Source: Paenibacillus sp. DMB5
GTDB lineage: Bacteria > Bacillota > Bacilli > Paenibacillales > Paenibacillaceae
NCBI RefSeq assembly: GCF_001517085.1
Contig: NZ_LRAC01000100.1
Location: 1 to 64,000, forward strand
Length of the DNA stretch: 64,000 bases
Direction of reading: 5' to 3'
The translations under genes and the position numbers were made by a program. The notes below the pieces were generated by a model that was not told the DNA's origin, ran no database searches, and saw only the letters and a program-made list of their open reading frames with translations. Positions 60,610 to 64,000 of the stretch are shown here, piece after piece; the first letter of the stretch is position 1, and each line of letters starts with the position of its first letter.

Positions 60610-63600
60610 ATGAGCCGCTATTATTTTGATTCGGGCCAATTTGTAATGGAGCAGTTTCATGAAAATAAACCGTTTGCCAGCTTCCTGCCGGGGCTTGCCG
60701 GACTTAAGGGTATTCCCATGTGGACGTTCTATGTAAACCGCGGTCAGGGGGTTTGCGGCTTCGGGGTGCGCGACAAAAACTCGCCGATCATGGAGTTCTC
60801 CCCGGCCAGCATCTCCTACAAGAACGTGGCATCGTCCGGGTTCCGCACCTTTATTAAGCTGGCGGAGCGTGCAGAGATTTATGAGCCGTTCCAGTCCTCG
60901 CATCCGGATCCGGCGGTGAAGCGGAAGATGACGATCCTGCCGAACGGGCTGACGATTGAGGAAGAGCATGCCGGACATGGACTGAAAACGACGGTTCATT
61001 ATTTTAATCTGCCTAACGATGATTATGCAGCGCTGGTGCGGCGGGTGGAGATTGAGAATACAGGCGGTGCAGAGCTGTCTCTGGAGCTGCTGGACGGTCT
61101 GCCGGAGATTCTTCCTTACGGATCGGCGAACAGCGCCTACAAGGAAATGGGTAATCTGCTGCGCAGCTGGATGGAGGTTTACAATCTGGAGCATGGTATT
61201 CCGTTCTATAAGCTGCGGTCCAGCACAAACGATGATGCTGAGATCAGCGAGATTCAAAACGGCCATTTCTATCTGTCGTTTACGGCGGAAGGGGAGCTGC
61301 TGCGGCCGGTTGTTGATTTTGAGGTGATTTTCGGGGCTAATACATCGCTTGCTTATCCGGACCGCTTCGCCGGTCTCACGCTTGATGAGCTGCTTGCACA
61401 GCCGCAATATCCGGTAAATAAGGTGCCCTGCGGCTTCAGCGGTATTCAGCGGACATTGGCTCCGGGCGGGAAGCTGACACTGAACACCATTATCGGGCAT
61501 GTCAGCGACATCGACAAAATCAACCGCAAGGCTGACCGGCTCTGCCGCGACGCATATATCACCGGCAAAATGCGGGAAGCGGCCGAGCTGACCGAGAATC
61601 TGACGGCGGATATCGCTACGCGCACCTCCTCCGCTATATTTGACGCGTACTGCCGTCAGTCCTATCTCGATAATTTTCTGCGCGGCGGGTACCCGTTTAT
61701 TTTTGACAATGGAAAAGAAGGGTTTGTCGTGCATCTGTATTCACGCAAGCACGGTGATATGGAGCGGGATTATAACTTTTTCTCGCTTGCTCCCGAGTAC
61801 TATTCGCAGGGCAACGGGAACTTCCGCGATATGAACCAGAACCGGCGTAATGATGTGTTTTATCATCCGCAGGTCGGCAGCTTTAACATCAAAATGTTCT
61901 ACAGCCTGATCCAGGCGGACGGCTATAATCCCCTAAGCGTGCAGGGAACGAGCTTTGAGGTGCTGCCGGAGCATGCTGCGCAGCTTAAAGAGTGGGTTGA
62001 GAGCTCTGCGGCGGATCATCATGCTGAGCTTGCAGCGCTGTGTCTCGGCAAATTTACACCAGGCCAGCTGATTAATTACATCGCGGATCATCAGGTGCAG
62101 CTCAAGGCGGATGAGCAGGAATTCCTCAGCGGTGTGCTGGCCCTGTCCCGGCAAAATATCGAGGCCGCCTTCGGTGAAGGCTTCTGGAGCGATCACTGGA
62201 CCTACAATCTGGATCTGGTTGAAGGCTATCTGGAGGTATTCCCGGATAAGCTGGCAGAGCTGCTGTTCGGTGACGAGTCCTATACGTTCTACGACAGCCC
62301 TGCCTACGTGCTGCCGCGCAGCGAGAAGTATGTGATCAGCGGCGGCAAGGTGCGGCAGTACGGCGCACTGCTCGAGGATGAGGAAAAGCTGCACCGGCTG
62401 CACCGCAAGGCCGGCGATACCCAGTGGCTGCGCACGGAAGGCGGCACCGGGGAGATTTACCGCACCAGCCTGTTCGTCAAAATGCTCTCGCTGGCGCTGA
62501 ACAAGTTCGCTACGCTCGACCCATACGGCATGGGCGTGGAGATGGAGGGCAATAAGCCGGGCTGGAATGATGCGATGAACGGCCTGCCGGGCCTGTTCGG
62601 CTCCGGGATGAGTGAGACGTTTGAGCTCAAGCGGATGCTGGTGTTTATGCTGGAGGCGCTCGGGAGTTTAGTAGTGCCGGAAGTAGAGGCCGCGCGGGAG
62701 CTGGCAGGGGCACGGGAGCTGCAGGAGATGCAGGAAGCACAGGGATGGCCTGGAGTACAAGGTGCGCAGGATTTGCAGGGAGTAGAAGGATTGCAGGATT
62801 TGCAGGGATGGCAGGAAGGACAAGGAGCACAGGGATTGCAGGCAGCGCAGGAGTTGCAGGAGTCACAAGGGGCGCAGGAGCTGCTGACGGGCTTGGGGGC
62901 TGCCGGCGGCATAGTATCGCTGCCCGTAGAAATTGCGCTGCTGCTGGAACGGGTGCTGGGGGCAGTAACTAAGCTGTTGGCTGGCGGGCTGGATGACTTC
63001 GGCTATTGGGACACCGTTGCTTCAGCACGCGAGACTTACCGGGAGAGCATCCGCTTCGGTATTAACGGTGAGCAGGCGGAGGTAAGTCTGGCTGTAATCC
63101 GTGAAGCATTGGGCAAATTCCTGGATAAAGTAAATACAGGGATTGAGCGGGCGGTGACGCTTGGCGGCGGGCTGGTGCCGACGTACTTCCGCTTTGAGGC
63201 GGTGCGCTACCAGCCGGTAACGGATGAAGCGGGCAAGCCGGTGATCAGCGGCTATGGTCTGCCTAAGGCAATAGTAGAGGAATTCGAGGCTGCAGCTCTG
63301 CCGTACTTCCTGGAAGGGCCGGCCCGCTGGCTCAAAACGCTGGACAGTCATGAGCAGGCCAAAGAGATTTATAGCAGGGTTAAAGGCAGCGGCCTGTTCG
63401 ATCCGGTAACCTCAATGTACCGCACCTCGGCATCGCTTGAGGCGGAATCACACGAGATCGGGCGCATCCGGGCCTTCACACCAGGCTGGCAGGAGCGGGA
63501 GTCGAATTTCCTGCATATGTCTTACAAGTATCTGCTGGCCCTTCTGAAGGGAGGGCTGTACGAGGAATTCTACAGTGAGATGCGAACCTCGCTGATTCCG

Positions 63601-64000
63601 TTCCTTGACCCGGCCGTATATGGCCGCAGCACGCTGGAGAATTCCTCCTTTATCAGCACGGGCGGGAATCCGGACCCGCTGACCCATGGCCGGGGCTTTG
63701 TGGCCAGACTCAGCGGCTCGACTGCAGAGTTCCTGAGCATGTGGAAAACAATGATGGCGGCAGCCGGATGTTTGCCTTTGAGGGCGGCGAGCTGACGCTG
63801 GAGCTGGCACCAGCGCTCCCTGGCTGGCTGTTCGATGAACAGAGCGAGCTGATGTTTACCTTCCTGGGCGGAACGGAAGTGACGTACCATAACCCGCGCC
63901 GGGCCGATACGTACGGAGTGGAGCGGGCGGTCATCAGGCAGCTTACGCTGACCTATGGCGACGGAAGCAGCCGGCAGGTTGACGGGGCGCTGCTGCGCGG
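60610..64000 (+). CDS. Large GH94/GH161-type glycoside phosphorylase, frameshifted near its end and cut by the window edge
   Basis: About 1060 residues in the first frame from ATG 60610 (AGGAGG seven bases upstream). N-terminal beta-sandwich YYFDSGQFVMEQFHENKPFA, middle NGNFRDMNQNRRNDVFYHPQ, catalytic region NKPGWNDAMNGLPGLFGSGM with Asp about 653 in the WND motif of clan GH-Q. Size and the DMNQNRRND signature fit GH161 (beta-1,3-glucan phosphorylase) better than ordinary GH94, but I could not test this. A Gln-repeat insert lies at about 700-758. Near 63740 one base seems missing: the stop at 63793 interrupts, and FAFEGGELTLELAPALPGWL continues in another frame to the window end. Confidence 0.85.
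62716..62881 (+). repeat. In-frame 9-bp degenerate repeat (Gln every third residue) in the phosphorylase
   Basis: About 18 triplets of the type GCAGGA/GGGxTG encode Q-x-x repeats (QEMQEAQGWPGVQGAQDLQG and on). It sits inside the catalytic domain region, replacing a loop. The DNA period is nine bases with frequent substitutions. Confidence 0.85.

Overview
The window looks like chromosomal DNA of a Paenibacillus-type endospore-forming Bacillota. GC is somewhat over half, ribosome binding sites are strong (AGGAGG class), GTG and TTG starts are frequent, and Gram-positive gene sets dominate: SinR/SinI, SipW/TasA, CsoR-CopZ-CopA, ThiXYZ with a neighbouring MTH1187 protein, YwbE, YezD and lantibiotic-immunity ABC transporters. 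No rRNA, tRNA, prophage, insertion sequence or CRISPR array was seen.

Layout. 1-3.3 kb: odhAB (2-oxoglutarate dehydrogenase), minus strand. 3.6-8.05 kb: a biofilm-matrix island. A cyclic-di-GMP-I riboswitch precedes a 50-residue SinI-like antirepressor, convergent with sinR. Beyond sinR, a cluster of SinR-type boxes precedes a coiled-coil secreted protein, the signal peptidase sipW and two TasA/CalY-family proteins. 8-11.6 kb: aldo/keto reductase, a small hydrophilic protein, and a PadR-MFS drug-efflux pair. 11.8-14.5 kb: a membrane GGDEF-HD-GYP protein, a 36-residue microprotein and a DUF5317 membrane protein. 14.6-18.7 kb: copper resistance (csoR, copZ, copA, nitroreductase). 19.2-23.05 kb: thiamine-precursor uptake under a TPP riboswitch. 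23-26.5 kb: CorA-like protein, PNPOx-like protein, EAL protein. 26.6-31.15 kb: two-component system plus LanFEG-type ABC transporter. 31.4-35.7 kb: ArsR/CzrA-type regulator, CDF exporter and Zn/Cd P-type ATPase with matching operators. 35.8-44 kb: chemoreceptor, L-lactate dehydrogenase, CcdC-like, GlsB-like, lactonase and a membrane-anchored hydrolase. 44-47.6 kb: sulfate ABC uptake with an unassigned structured leader RNA. 47.7-57.4 kb: small housekeeping genes, NAD(P)HX repair, L-serine dehydratase, YwbE, HNH protein. 57.6-64 kb: LacI regulator, GH30 glycosidase and a large GH94/GH161-type phosphorylase running off the end.

How the genes work together. The most interesting reading is that c-di-GMP, made or degraded by enzymes encoded nearby (GGDEF-HD-GYP at 12-13.6 kb, EAL at 25.5-26.5 kb), is sensed by an RNA switch directly ahead of sinI. 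SinI would then set the amount of free SinR and so the output of the sipW-tasA matrix operon. In Bacillus subtilis sinI is controlled by Spo0A; a riboswitch input would be a different wiring.

Two other signals cut across the annotation. A 74-bp module built from two 23-bp imperfect palindromes 51 bp apart occurs five times at three intergenic sites. Short tandem arrays (10-11 bp units, or a looser GC-rich form) sit just after the stop codons of three unrelated genes. In addition, four genes (copA, thiZ, nnrD/E and the terminal phosphorylase) carry about nine single-base frameshifts, mostly in GC-rich runs. These are more likely sequence errors than true gene decay, but the reads must decide.
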